A stretch of DNA of 47,676 nt. It comes from Fusibacter_D sp033549245. GTDB taxonomy: Bacteria; Bacillota; Clostridia; Peptostreptococcales; Acidaminobacteraceae. Both the position numbers and the translations under genes were made by a program. This document shows positions 1 to 8,334 of the stretch, piece after piece. Numbering within the stretch: position 1 is the first letter of the stretch; each line of letters starts with the position of its first letter. The stretch is from the NCBI GenBank assembly GCA_033549245.1, contig JAWSUW010000004.1:1-47676 (forward strand). Reading direction: 5' to 3'. Below the pieces are notes generated by a model. The model made no database searches and was not told where the DNA came from. It saw only the letters and a program-made list of their open reading frames with translations.

Positions 1-905
1 TGAAAGAATTGATTGAAAACAACAGATCTTATTGTGAACATGGGAAAGTGGCCAATTACATACCAGAGCTTGGAAAGACAAGAAAGGATTTGCTTGGGAT
101 TTCTGTCTATGATATAGAAGGCAACCTCTTTCAAGCAGGAGATTTTGAACATAAATTCACACTTCAAAGTATCTCGAAACCCATCGTTCTTATGTTGGCA
201 TTACTGGATAACGGGGAGGATATTGTTTTTGGAAAGGTGGGAAAAGAGCCGACTGGTGATCCTTTCAATTCAATTGTACGTTTAGAGACCTTCAATGAAC
301 ACAAGCCGCTCAATCCAATGATCAATGCCGGAGCTATTTCAGTTTCAGGACTTATTCACGGAGCGAGTCCTGCTGAAAAGACCAGACGAATACTTGAGTT
401 CATCAGAAGAATAACACATAATGATGGATTGCAAATCAACGAGGCGGTATTTCAATCAGAGCTAAAAACCGGTGATAGAAACAGGTCCATGGCATATTTC
501 TTAAAAGATTTCGGAAATCTTGGTGGAAATGTGGACGAGATTCTCGAAGTCTATTTTAAGCAATGCTCGATTGAAGTCACATCGAAGGAACTGGCGTATA
601 TTGGAGCGTTATTGGCTCGAAATGGCAAAGATCTTTTGACTGGAGAGCAAGTATTTCCACTGAGGTATTGCCACATTGTAAAATCCTATATGGCCACATG
701 TGGAATGTATGATGGTTCAGGTGAGTTCGCAATCAATGTCGGCGTTCCTGCGAAAAGTGGCGTTGGCGGTGGAATTATGGGAACTGTGCTCAATCGAATG
801 GGCATTGGAGTTTTTGGTCCGGCACTTGATCAAAAAGGCAATAGTTTTGTCGGACTTCGAATACTTGAACAATTATCTGAAGAATTGTCGCTGAGTATTT
901 ATTGA
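1..905 (+). CDS. glsA: Glutaminase (5' end cut by one base)
   Basis: Hydrolyses glutamine to glutamate and ammonia in the cytoplasm. The protein shows the serine-dependent beta-lactamase-like glutaminase fold: a Ser-x-x-Lys motif (SISK, near residue 57), the NPMINAGAI segment, and a Gly-rich AKSGVGGGIMG segment near the C-terminus. The first in-frame complete start is a TTG at position 9, but bases 1-2 are TG and the frame reads (A)TG AAA GAA TTG, giving M-K-E-L-I-E-N-N. The true ATG therefore very probably begins one base before the window, making about 301 residues, normal for the family (about 305-310). A lipoprotein gene follows 21 bases later on the same strand. Family assignment is firm; the start is inferred. 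Confidence 0.93.
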   Translation, partial: KELIENNRSYCEHGKVANYIPELGKTRKDLLGISVYDIEGNLFQAGDFEHKFTLQSISKPIVLMLALLDNGEDIVFGKVGKEPTGDPFNSIVRLETFNEHKPLNPMINAGAISVSGLIHGASPAEKTRRILEFIRRITHNDGLQINEAVFQSELKTGDRNRSMAYFLKDFGNLGGNVDEILEVYFKQCSIEVTSKELAYIGALLARNGKDLLTGEQVFPLRYCHIVKSYMATCGMYDGSGEFAINVGVPAKSGVGGGIMGTVLNRMGIGVFGPALDQKGNSFVGLRILEQLSEELSLSIY

Positions 906-926
906 TAAGATTGAGGTGTTGGCACC

Positions 927-1937
927 ATGATTAAAAAAATGATTGGAATTGTTATATTGTTGGCAATGGTCATAACCGGATGTTCAAATGATCGGTTTGC
1001 CATTAAATCGGACAATCCACCGGATCAAGGATTGTCTGTATATTTGCCTACTGCAGAATACGAGTTTTTGGGTGAAGGCGGATATTATCATTACTATAAA
1101 ACGATCAAAACCGAAGAACTTGAGGATCGTATTTTAGTCACCATTTCAGGTGAAGTCAAAGACAATTCCAAAAGTACCACAAAGAACGATCATGGTTTTC
1201 AAACTGAAATCTGGATTGATAGAGAGAAGATGGTTCAGAAAAGTACCGGAAAAATGCTGAACGAGTCTGATTTCGATCGCTTGATTCTGCTCAAAACGCC
1301 TATTGCTGAAGACGCAACTTGGGAATTTGATACTAATGACAAATTTGGTGAAAAGCATGTCGTGACTGGAAGAATCATTGAAATTGATGATGAGACCGGA
1401 ATTGTTGAAGTTGAATATACGACTGAAGCTGGAAATTATGAGAAAAGAACTTTTATGAAGAACCATGGAACCACTTCATTTATCAAACAACTCGCTTACA
1501 AGGATGCAGTAACGTATACGGGATACCATATGAATCAAGTTGAAGCTGTCCAAAATGAAGAGCAAGATGGAGATTTGAAATATGATAGGCTTGAAGTTGT
1601 TGAAATCGATTATGAATTGTATCAACTTATTGATGGATTCAATATTCGCTGGGTGAATTATATAAAAAATATCGACCAAGCCCTGATGGAATTGATCGAT
1701 ATGGATTCAAATGCTTATTTAAAAGTTTTAGCCATCAAGGAGGAATCCATAGAACTCGATGAGTATCTAGGTTTCAAACCTTATAAAATCGAAAGCATAG
1801 ATGATGTAATCTTGATTTGCGTGATGGAAAAATTTATAGTCGATGGTGATAAAAATCATTACAATACTATTTGCTATGAAGTGATCAAAGAAAAGGATGG
1901 ATTTTTTATATCTGATTTTTATTCGACCAATCCATAG
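927..1937 (+). CDS. Predicted lipoprotein of unknown function
   Basis: A 336-residue secreted lipoprotein. The N-terminus is a typical lipoprotein signal: two Lys, a hydrophobic stretch, and the lipobox VITGC with Cys19 as the acylated residue. The rest is hydrophilic and rich in Asp/Glu and beta-type sequence, with no motif I recognise. A GAGGTG ribosome site lies before the ATG, 21 bases after the glutaminase gene, so the two may be co-transcribed. It ends 5 bases before the convergent diguanylate cyclase gene. Membrane anchoring outside the cell is well supported; function is unknown. Confidence 0.85.
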   Translation: MIKKMIGIVILLAMVITGCSNDRFAIKSDNPPDQGLSVYLPTAEYEFLGEGGYYHYYKTIKTEELEDRILVTISGEVKDNSKSTTKNDHGFQTEIWIDREKMVQKSTGKMLNESDFDRLILLKTPIAEDATWEFDTNDKFGEKHVVTGRIIEIDDETGIVEVEYTTEAGNYEKRTFMKNHGTTSFIKQLAYKDAVTYTGYHMNQVEAVQNEEQDGDLKYDRLEVVEIDYELYQLIDGFNIRWVNYIKNIDQALMELIDMDSNAYLKVLAIKEESIELDEYLGFKPYKIESIDDVILICVMEKFIVDGDKNHYNTICYEVIKEKDGFFISDFYSTNP

Positions 1938-1942
1938 AACGG

Positions 1943-3121
1943 TTATTTCAAAATGGGTACATTTCCTTTATAAGAAACTTTGTTTCTACCTGTATTTTTA
2001 GAATCATAAAGCCCTTTGTCTGCAACTTCCAATAGGGCAGTCACGTTTTTACCATCAAAGGGATAGGTTGCTATTCCCATTGAAATTGTAAATGATGGCG
2101 AGGATTTTTTCATGATGCCAACCCGGATTCGATCACAGATTTCAAAAGCCATAGGTGCATTGACATTTGGAAGGACCAGCAGGAACTCATCGCCACCGTA
2201 TCTTCCTAGAGCATCGGTTTTCCTGTTCTGTGAAATGAATGCGGTTGCAAGTTGCCTGAGACATTCGTCACCGACTATGTGTCCTTTGGAATCATTGATG
2301 TTTTTAAAGAAATCAATATCGAAAAAGGCGACTGAGAAAATTTTTACATCGGGATCGTTGATCATAGATGTAATTGTGTTCATGATGCTATTACGATTCA
2401 AAGCTTTGGTAAGGGGATCACGAGATGATTTTTCTCTTATGTTTTCAACATGATCTACCATGAGTGAGGTTCTTTTTTTGCTTTCAAAGTCCACGACACG
2501 TTCAAATTTATTTTCCAAATCATTCAATCTCTTGGCCTTGAGTGTCATTTCTTTTGTAAAAATATGTGAGGTTAAACCGATATCCGCAATTTGATAAATT
2601 ATAAGTAAGAAAGTTCCAACGGTCATATAGTAGTAATTGTTGCTTATGTTGAGCATCAAAACCCCAAAGAATGCGAAGAACTGGATTTCAATGAATTCTT
2701 TATGTGTCTTGTCCGGTAATTGACGGTAAAGGACCAGTACTCCGAAAGAGACCAGTGCGATGAGTACAATCAACATCCAATTCAAGAGTATTGATGGTAA
2801 TATGAACTGATTGATCAGTGCAATGAATATAAATATCGAGGTGAGCAAACCAAGTGACAGCAAAACAGAATCAGGTTGTTTTCTCAGTAGGAAATGTCCC
2901 ACCAATTGCATGAGATATAAAGCCATCAGAGCATATTTGAAAATTGTGAACTCTGTCACTGGCATTGATAGTCTTGAGGTAGCCAGTACGACAAAAAAAG
3001 GTATAAAATCAAATATTCTGGTGATTTTCCTGGTGTTGTTTGGTTTGAATCCTATCAAATGCATGATGAAACTGACTAAGAAAAGTGAAGCGCTGATGTA
3101 GATACTATTGATTTGATCCAT
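1943..3121 (-). CDS. Membrane-bound diguanylate cyclase (GGDEF)
   Basis: Makes cyclic di-GMP from two GTP. Residues 1 to about 185 contain six or more hydrophobic membrane segments and no recognisable ligand-binding domain. A charged, probably coiled-coil linker (about 190-232) leads to the GGDEF domain (about 233-392), which has the usual DPLTKALNRN entry, FFDIDFFKNIND and the intact active-site motif GGDEF at 309-313. The inhibitory I-site RxxD (R300-K-T-D303) sits five residues before it, so product feedback inhibition is likely. A CAGGAGGAAAAT ribosome site precedes the ATG. It is transcribed away from asnS; a weak TATACT -10 lies at 3154-3159 on the minus strand. The signal sensed is unknown. 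Confidence 0.93.
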   Translation of the reverse strand: MDQINSIYISASLFLVSFIMHLIGFKPNNTRKITRIFDFIPFFVVLATSRLSMPVTEFTIFKYALMALYLMQLVGHFLLRKQPDSVLLSLGLLTSIFIFIALINQFILPSILLNWMLIVLIALVSFGVLVLYRQLPDKTHKEFIEIQFFAFFGVLMLNISNNYYYMTVGTFLLIIYQIADIGLTSHIFTKEMTLKAKRLNDLENKFERVVDFESKKRTSLMVDHVENIREKSSRDPLTKALNRNSIMNTITSMINDPDVKIFSVAFFDIDFFKNINDSKGHIVGDECLRQLATAFISQNRKTDALGRYGGDEFLLVLPNVNAPMAFEICDRIRVGIMKKSSPSFTISMGIATYPFDGKNVTALLEVADKGLYDSKNTGRNKVSYKGNVPILK

Positions 3122-3189
3122 ATTTTCCTCCTGATTGTTTCCATATACAACATAGTATAAGAAAAAACCACAAATATCAATGGATTATT

Positions 3190-3218
3190 TTGACTAAACA
3201 GAACGCTTAAGTTATAAT
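3190..3218 (+). promoter_or_regulatory. Sigma-A-type promoter of asnS
   Basis: TTGACT at 3190-3195 and TATAAT at 3213-3218 are separated by 17 bp, about 50 bp upstream of the asnS start. The leader is too short for a T-box riboswitch and none is seen. Confidence 0.8.
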
Positions 3219-3267
3219 TTAATAGAATTTAAAATCAATTAATATTGATATAGATTGGAGGCAAAGC

Positions 3268-4659
3268 ATGGAAAACATTCGCATTAAAGAGTTATATCAA
3301 GATCCATTGGCTTATGAGAATCGAGACATACTAATTTCAGGTTGGATCAGAACGAGTCGGGCATCTAAAACATTTGGATTTGTCGAGTTAAATGATGGTA
3401 CCTATTTTAAAAATATCCAAATTGTATACGATGAACATCTGAAGAATTTTGAAGAGATATCAAAATTATCAATAGCATCAGCAATCATCATTAAAGGTAA
3501 AATGATAATGACACCTGATGCAAAGCAGCCTTTTGAAATTTTGGCGTCAGAAATCGAGGTTGAGGGGTATTCCACACCGGATTATCCACTACAGAAAAAA
3601 AGACATACTATGGAATATCTCAGAACAATAGCTCACTTACGTCCTAGAAGTAATACATTTTCAGCCGTATTTAGAGTGAGATCTGTTGCTGCGTATGCTG
3701 TTCATAGATTTTTCCAAGATAGAGGATTTGTTTATGTCCACACACCAATCATAACTGGTAGTGATGCAGAAGGTGCGGGAGAAATGTTCAGGGTTACGAC
3801 ACTTGATCTTGAAAATGTGCCGAAGAACGAAGAAGGTAAAGTGGATACCACTGAGGACTTCTTCGGTAAAGAGTCCAATTTGACTGTCAGTGGTCAACTA
3901 GAAGCTGAGACATTTGCTTTGGCATTTAGAGACGTATATACATTTGGTCCAACTTTTAGAGCTGAAAATTCAAATACAAAACGTCACGCTGCAGAATTTT
4001 GGATGATAGAACCTGAAATCGCATTTGCCGATTTGTCTGACAACATGAAGTTAGCGGAAGACATGGTTAAATACATCATCGATTATGTTCTTAGAGAATG
4101 TCCTAATGAAATGGAATTCTTCAATGAACGAATTGACAAGGGATTACTTGAGCGTTTGAATCATGTCATTAATTCTGATTTTGTTAAAGTGACATATACT
4201 GAAGCTGTTGAAGCTCTGAAAAATTCAGGTCATGAATTTGAATATCCAGTTTTCTGGGGAGCGGATCTTCAAACCGAACATGAAAGATACCTCACGGAAG
4301 TCATATATAACAAACCTGTTTTTGTAATCAACTATCCAAAAGAAATCAAATCTTTCTATATGCGTATGAATGACGACCAAAAGACTGTTGCAGCCATGGA
4401 TCTCTTGGTTCCTGGAGTAGGCGAGTTGATTGGTGGTTCACAAAGAGAGGAAAGACACGATTTGCTTCTTGGTCGTATCCATGAGATGGGGCTTGAGGAA
4501 CAGGATTATTGGTGGTATCTTGAACTCAGAAAATATGGTGGCACACGTCACGCCGGATATGGACTCGGTTTTGAGAGAATGATCATGTACCTGACAGGCA
4601 TGGGAAATATCAGAGATGTCGTTCCATTTCCAAGAACAGTTAAAAACGCTGAATTCTAG
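3268..4659 (+). CDS. asnS: Asparaginyl-tRNA synthetase
   Basis: Charges tRNA-Asn with asparagine. The 463-residue length is normal for bacterial AsnS. An N-terminal OB-fold anticodon-binding domain (about 1-110, with ISGWIRTSRASKTFGFVELNDG) is followed by a class II catalytic core. Motif 2 is FRAENSNTKRHAAEFWMIEPE; the class II motif 3 is GYGLGFERMIMYLTG near the C-terminus. The pattern with HAAEFWM, and an undivided core without the AspRS insertion, favours AsnRS over AspRS. A TTGGAGGCAAAGC ribosome site precedes the ATG. The gene has its own promoter and a strong terminator, so it is a monocistronic unit. Confidence 0.97.
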   Translation: MENIRIKELYQDPLAYENRDILISGWIRTSRASKTFGFVELNDGTYFKNIQIVYDEHLKNFEEISKLSIASAIIIKGKMIMTPDAKQPFEILASEIEVEGYSTPDYPLQKKRHTMEYLRTIAHLRPRSNTFSAVFRVRSVAAYAVHRFFQDRGFVYVHTPIITGSDAEGAGEMFRVTTLDLENVPKNEEGKVDTTEDFFGKESNLTVSGQLEAETFALAFRDVYTFGPTFRAENSNTKRHAAEFWMIEPEIAFADLSDNMKLAEDMVKYIIDYVLRECPNEMEFFNERIDKGLLERLNHVINSDFVKVTYTEAVEALKNSGHEFEYPVFWGADLQTEHERYLTEVIYNKPVFVINYPKEIKSFYMRMNDDQKTVAAMDLLVPGVGELIGGSQREERHDLLLGRIHEMGLEEQDYWWYLELRKYGGTRHAGYGLGFERMIMYLTGMGNIRDVVPFPRTVKNAEF

Positions 4660-4666
4660 AACGCTT

Positions 4667-4702
4667 AAGGCATATCAAATTCATTTTGATATGCCTTTTT
4701 TG
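4667..4702 (+). terminator. Intrinsic terminator of asnS
   Basis: A 13-bp stem (AAGGCATATCAAA pairing with TTTGATATGCCTT) with a 5-base loop is followed by a run of T, starting 8 bases after the asnS stop codon. Confidence 0.9.
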
Positions 4703-4750
4703 TTTCCAGTGCGTCTAAACGGGTAAAATCTTTCCAAAGGGGGCATACTC

Positions 4751-5329
4751 ATGAAAGTATTGATTGTCGATGACAGTAAAATGAATATTAAAATTGCCGA
4801 AGATTGTCTGATGGAATATCGTGTGGTTGAGGAGATTAAATCGTGTTTGAGCGGTGAGGAAGCACTTGAAATCCTAAAAAACGAGAAGATCGACCTCGTT
4901 TTGCTTGACATTGTAATGCCTGGACTTACAGGTGTGGATCTGCTTAAAATAATGAAACATGAAAAATGGCTGGACCAAACTGACGTAATCATGTTGACCA
5001 CTGTGGATGACCTACTTGTGCTCAAGGAATGCTTTGAGCTTGGAGCGACGGATTACATACAAAAGCCGTTTAACAAAATTGAATTTGCAGCAAGAGTGAA
5101 GTCTGTCCTAAAAGAAGCTGAGAGTGAAAGGAAACTGGTCCGCGCACTTGAGTTGCTGGAAAAGCAAAATATAGAACTTCTTAGAGTCAACAAAGCACTA
5201 AAAGAGGCACAGAATTATTTGATCGAAAAGGAGAAAATGACTGCAATAGGCGAGTTGATAGAAGGTCTTGTTCATGAAATTGAGATGCCACTTGGAAAAC
5301 TTGAAAAAGAACTCAACAGATCTGGATGA
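4751..5329 (+). CDS. Response regulator / histidine kinase hybrid, N-terminal part (frameshifted)
   Basis: Residues 1-120 form a receiver domain with acidic pair D7-D8, phosphoacceptor D53 (VLLDIVMPG), T83 and K105 (KPF). A coiled-coil linker (about 123-160) follows, then the beginning of a histidine-kinase dimerisation domain with EKMTAIGELIEGLVHEIEMPL, where H175 is the expected phosphorylated histidine. The frame then runs into TGA at 5327. The rest of the kinase continues in the +1 frame (5268-5915). The shift point lies near the A5 run at 5304-5308; removing one A would join the two halves. It may be a sequencing indel, a real inactivating mutation, or less likely programmed frameshifting. 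In this kinase family the receiver is usually N-terminal to the kinase, so the gene is probably one broken or mis-sequenced unit. Confidence 0.85.
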   Translation: MKVLIVDDSKMNIKIAEDCLMEYRVVEEIKSCLSGEEALEILKNEKIDLVLLDIVMPGLTGVDLLKIMKHEKWLDQTDVIMLTTVDDLLVLKECFELGATDYIQKPFNKIEFAARVKSVLKEAESERKLVRALELLEKQNIELLRVNKALKEAQNYLIEKEKMTAIGELIEGLVHEIEMPLGKLEKELNRSG

Positions 5330-5915
5330 GCATATCTCACCAAATACAGTATTGAATATTAAGAACAACTTAATTGAAGGCTTCAGTGACACCACGGATC
5401 AGATTATTAAGATCAAGAAATTGATAGGTACACTTGGCAACTTTTCAAAAGATTCCAAAAAAGATTCACGCACTTCCGCCAAACTCAGCGAATTGATTGA
5501 GGAAGTCCTATTGATGATCAATAGCGAAATCAAAACTATACATTCGGTGGAAAAGCAATATAATGACCATAGTAGAATCATTTGCAATAAAGGGGAAGTC
5601 AAACAAGCTATCATGAACATTCTAATCAATGCGATCCATGCAGTGAAAGATGTCAATGAAAGCAAAATTGTTATTCATACGATCGAGACAGAAGATTCTG
5701 TGATTTGTGACATCAAGGACAATGGTATAGGCATTTTGGATGAAGATAAAGACAACGTGTTCGACCCATTCTTTACTACTAAACCCAAAAATGAGAACAT
5801 GGGGTTGGGGCTTAGTATCGCTTATGATATTATTGTTGGCAAGCATAATGGTCAATTGGAGCTTGATAGCAATCGCAACAGGGGTACCCAATTCTCATTG
5901 GTATTCAATAAATAA
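5268..5915 (+). CDS. Histidine kinase C-terminal part (frameshifted continuation)
   Basis: This frame holds the second half of the kinase begun at 4751. The first residues, up to about 5305, are an out-of-frame reading of the HEIEMPL region and are not real protein. True kinase sequence starts around NSTDLDEH: second dimerisation helix, then the HATPase_c domain with N box (IMNILINAIHAV), G1 box (IKDNGIGI) and G2 box (NMGLGLSIAYDIIVGKHNG). The ATG at 5268 has no ribosome site of its own, which argues that it is not an independent gene. All ATP-binding motifs are intact, so the coding sequence has not decayed after the shift. Confidence 0.85.
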   Translation: MFMKLRCHLENLKKNSTDLDEHISPNTVLNIKNNLIEGFSDTTDQIIKIKKLIGTLGNFSKDSKKDSRTSAKLSELIEEVLLMINSEIKTIHSVEKQYNDHSRIICNKGEVKQAIMNILINAIHAVKDVNESKIVIHTIETEDSVICDIKDNGIGILDEDKDNVFDPFFTTKPKNENMGLGLSIAYDIIVGKHNGQLELDSNRNRGTQFSLVFNK

Positions 5916-5931
5916 TAGGCGCAATCTTATT

Positions 5932-5957
5932 GGACTCGATGCTTGAGTCCATTTTTA
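5932..5957 (+). terminator. Probable intrinsic terminator after the kinase
   Basis: GGACTC and GAGTCC form a 6-bp stem with a 7-base loop, followed by ATTTTTATT, 17 bases after the kinase stop codon. The stem is short. Confidence 0.55.
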
Positions 5958-6016
5958 TTGTGTTTATCATTCAAATGTTATACGATGAGATTGCAATAGA
6001 AATTGGGAGGTAGCAA

Positions 6017-6313
6017 ATGGAGCAACATAGGGCAATATTGTATATTGTGACTGCAATTAATGTACTTGCGCTTGTAACAATGGGCATCGACAAGATGCTT
6101 GCAATTAAGAGGAAGCGTAGAATTCCTGAGATCACTTTGTTGCTTATTGCCTTATTGGGTGGCGGTGTGGGCTTTACACTTTCAATGGTTATGTTCAGAC
6201 ACAAATTATCTAAGGCAAGATTTCGAATCATAGCTGGTGTGTCGGTTATATTCTACTGGGCAGTGTTGTTTGCGTATATCTATGAGACGAGTGCAATATT
6301 TAAGTTTTATTAA
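6017..6313 (+). CDS. DUF1294 small membrane protein
   Basis: A 98-residue integral membrane protein. It has the DUF1294 pattern: a first membrane helix ending in MGIDKMLA, the conserved basic KRKRRIPE, a Gly-rich second helix (LLIALLGGGVGF), then FRHKLSKARF and a final hydrophobic helix. A GGGAGGTAGCAA ribosome site precedes the ATG. The function of the family is not established. It lies between a terminator and the threonine dehydrogenase gene, apparently as a single-gene unit. Confidence 0.88.
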   Translation: MEQHRAILYIVTAINVLALVTMGIDKMLAIKRKRRIPEITLLLIALLGGGVGFTLSMVMFRHKLSKARFRIIAGVSVIFYWAVLFAYIYETSAIFKFY

Positions 6314-6335
6314 AATGTTTTTGTGAATGTTTTGT

Positions 6336-6363
6336 TTTACTATGTACCACATTGTTGTAAAAT
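6336..6363 (+). promoter_or_regulatory. Possible promoter of the threonine dehydrogenase gene
   Basis: TTTACT (6336-6341) and TAAAAT (6358-6363) are 16 bp apart, about 50 bp upstream of the ATG. The -35 is imperfect. Confidence 0.45.
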
Positions 6364-6415
6364 AGAGTTGGTTGGCATATTTGTACACGAATAATTTTTT
6401 TAAGGGGAGTAACTA

Positions 6416-7369
6416 ATGAAAAAGATTTTGATTACAGGCGCATCAGGCCAAATCGGTACGGAATTGACGGAACTTCTAAGAAGAACTTACGGTGTTGACA
6501 ATGTTGTGGCTTCAAGCAGAAGCTTTGCAAAAAACGAGACTGTCGAAAAAGATGGAATCTTTGAATTGGTGGATGTAACCGATGGCAAGAGATTACATGA
6601 AGTTGTCAAAAAATATAATATAGATACAATCATGAATTTAGCAGCTATTTTGTCAGCGATCGGAGAGAAAAATCCTCAACTTTTATGGGATGTCAACATG
6701 AATGGTCTGTACAATTGCCTTGAAGTTGCCCGTGAGACAGGATCAATGGTATTTACACCGAGTTCCATAGCGGCGTTCGGACCTTCCACTCCTAAGGATC
6801 TTACTCCACAAGATACAATTCAAAGACCATCTACCATTTATGGTGTTTCAAAGGTCGCAGGAGAATTATTATGCGATTATTACTACAATAAATTTGGTGT
6901 GGATACCAGAGGTGTCAGATTTCCTGGCTTGATTTCTTACGCTGCGCTTCCTGGTGGTGGAACGACGGATTATGCTGTTCACATCTATTATGAGGCACTG
7001 AAAAATAAAAAGTTCACATGCAACCTTAATTCAGAAACATACATGGACATGATGTACATGCCGGATGCATTGGATTCAATTCTTCAATTGAGCGAAGCGG
7101 ATCCGTCAAAACTCATTCATAGAAATGCGTTCAATATCACAGCTATGAGCTTCTGTCCAGAAGACATAAAAAATGAAATCACTAAGCATATTCCTGAATT
7201 TGTAATGGATTATGATGTTGATCCAATTAAACAGGAGATCGCCAATTCGTGGCCAAACTCACTTGATGACAGTGATGCCAGAAAAGAGTGGGGATGGAAA
7301 CCTAATTACAATTTAGAGACTATGACAATTGATATGCTTGAGAAACTCAAAATCAAACTGAATTTGTAA
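6416..7369 (+). CDS. L-threonine 3-dehydrogenase, epimerase (short-chain) type
   Basis: Oxidises threonine with NAD to 2-amino-3-oxobutyrate, the first step of threonine catabolism to glycine. The 317-residue protein is an extended short-chain dehydrogenase: Rossmann GASGQIG near residue 8, catalytic Ser/Tyr/Lys with the YGVSK motif (about 142-146), and a C-terminal half typical of this TDH subgroup (SETYMDMMYMPDALDSI; WPNSLDDSDARKEWGW). A generic UDP-sugar epimerase is the alternative, but these C-terminal motifs favour TDH. A strong AAGGGGAG ribosome site precedes the ATG. Threonine aldolase at 17.9 kb could act on the same substrate by another route. Confidence 0.85.
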   Translation: MKKILITGASGQIGTELTELLRRTYGVDNVVASSRSFAKNETVEKDGIFELVDVTDGKRLHEVVKKYNIDTIMNLAAILSAIGEKNPQLLWDVNMNGLYNCLEVARETGSMVFTPSSIAAFGPSTPKDLTPQDTIQRPSTIYGVSKVAGELLCDYYYNKFGVDTRGVRFPGLISYAALPGGGTTDYAVHIYYEALKNKKFTCNLNSETYMDMMYMPDALDSILQLSEADPSKLIHRNAFNITAMSFCPEDIKNEITKHIPEFVMDYDVDPIKQEIANSWPNSLDDSDARKEWGWKPNYNLETMTIDMLEKLKIKLNL

Positions 7370-7437
7370 AGTGGTCTTAAAATCGACGATAATATGTTTA
7401 TAATGATTTATCATGAGACATAAATGGAGGTTTTTAT

Positions 7438-8331
7438 ATGAATCAAATTATTCAATGTGTTCCCAATTTCAGTGAGGGAAGAGATCTTGAGAAAATCGAA
7501 AGTATCATATCCGCTTTTAGAGGTAAAAATGGTGTCAAACTATTGGATTATAGTAATGATGAGGATCATAACAGATTGGTCGTCACAGTTGTAGGTGAAA
7601 AAGAGGCACTTAAAGTTGCTGTTCTTGAAGCTGTTGGTACTGCGGTGAAACTGATTGATCTTACTAAACATGAGGGACAGCATCCTCGTATGGGAGCTGT
7701 TGATGTTATTCCGTTCATTCCAATTAAAAACGCTACAATGGATGAGTGCGTCGAACTCTCGAAAGAAGTAGCAAAGCTTTTATATGAAACTTATGACTTA
7801 CCATGTTTCTTATATGAGAAATCAGCTTCGACATCAGCGAGAGAAAACCTTGCTGCTCTTAGAAAAGGTCAGTTTGAAGGGATGTCTGAAAAAATAAAAG
7901 ATGAAGCTTGGAAACCTGATTTTGGTACAAAAATTCATCCTACAGCAGGTATTGTGGCGGTAGGAGCAAGAATGCCACTCGTGGCATTCAATGTTAATCT
8001 TGCTACAAATGATCTTGAAATCGCGGGCAAAATTGCGAAGAATGTGAGACATTTGAGTGGTGGATTGCGTTATTGCAAAGCTATTGGCATAGACCTTGAA
8101 GAACGAGGCATCGTACAAGTTTCGATGAATATGACAGACTTCACAAAAACACCGCTATATCGCGCATTTGAACTTGTAAAGATTGAAGCTAAACGTTTTG
8201 GCGTTTCAGTTGTCGGCAGTGAAATCATAGGACTTGTTCCGATGGATGCACTTATTGGTACCGCTGAGTATTATTTAGGTGTCGAAGCGTTTTCATATGA
8301 TCAGGTTCTTGAAAAAAGAATTATGGAGTAA
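7438..8331 (+). CDS. ftcD: Glutamate formimidoyltransferase
   Basis: Transfers the formimino group of N-formimino-glutamate to tetrahydrofolate, releasing glutamate, as the last step of one histidine-degradation route. The 297 residues match the stand-alone bacterial transferase: IIQCVPNFSEGRD at the N-terminus, the catalytic-loop region HEGQHPRMGAVDVIPFIP, and the C-terminal EIIGLVPMDAL. It is the first gene of an operon with hutI 3 bases downstream and the cyclodeaminase after that, the two functions being fused in animals but split here. A TGGAGGTTTTT ribosome site precedes the ATG; a TATAAT at 7399-7404 may be its -10, but no good -35 is seen. Confidence 0.96.
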   Translation: MNQIIQCVPNFSEGRDLEKIESIISAFRGKNGVKLLDYSNDEDHNRLVVTVVGEKEALKVAVLEAVGTAVKLIDLTKHEGQHPRMGAVDVIPFIPIKNATMDECVELSKEVAKLLYETYDLPCFLYEKSASTSARENLAALRKGQFEGMSEKIKDEAWKPDFGTKIHPTAGIVAVGARMPLVAFNVNLATNDLEIAGKIAKNVRHLSGGLRYCKAIGIDLEERGIVQVSMNMTDFTKTPLYRAFELVKIEAKRFGVSVVGSEIIGLVPMDALIGTAEYYLGVEAFSYDQVLEKRIME

Positions 8332-8334
8332 GCG

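Noticed and set aside
3122..3267. T-box riboswitch upstream of asnS
   Set aside because: Only about 40 leader bases after the promoter; no T-box sequence or stem seen.
5268..5915. Independent histidine kinase gene
   Set aside because: No ribosome site, first residues are an out-of-frame copy of the H-box region; it is the continuation of the gene at 4751.
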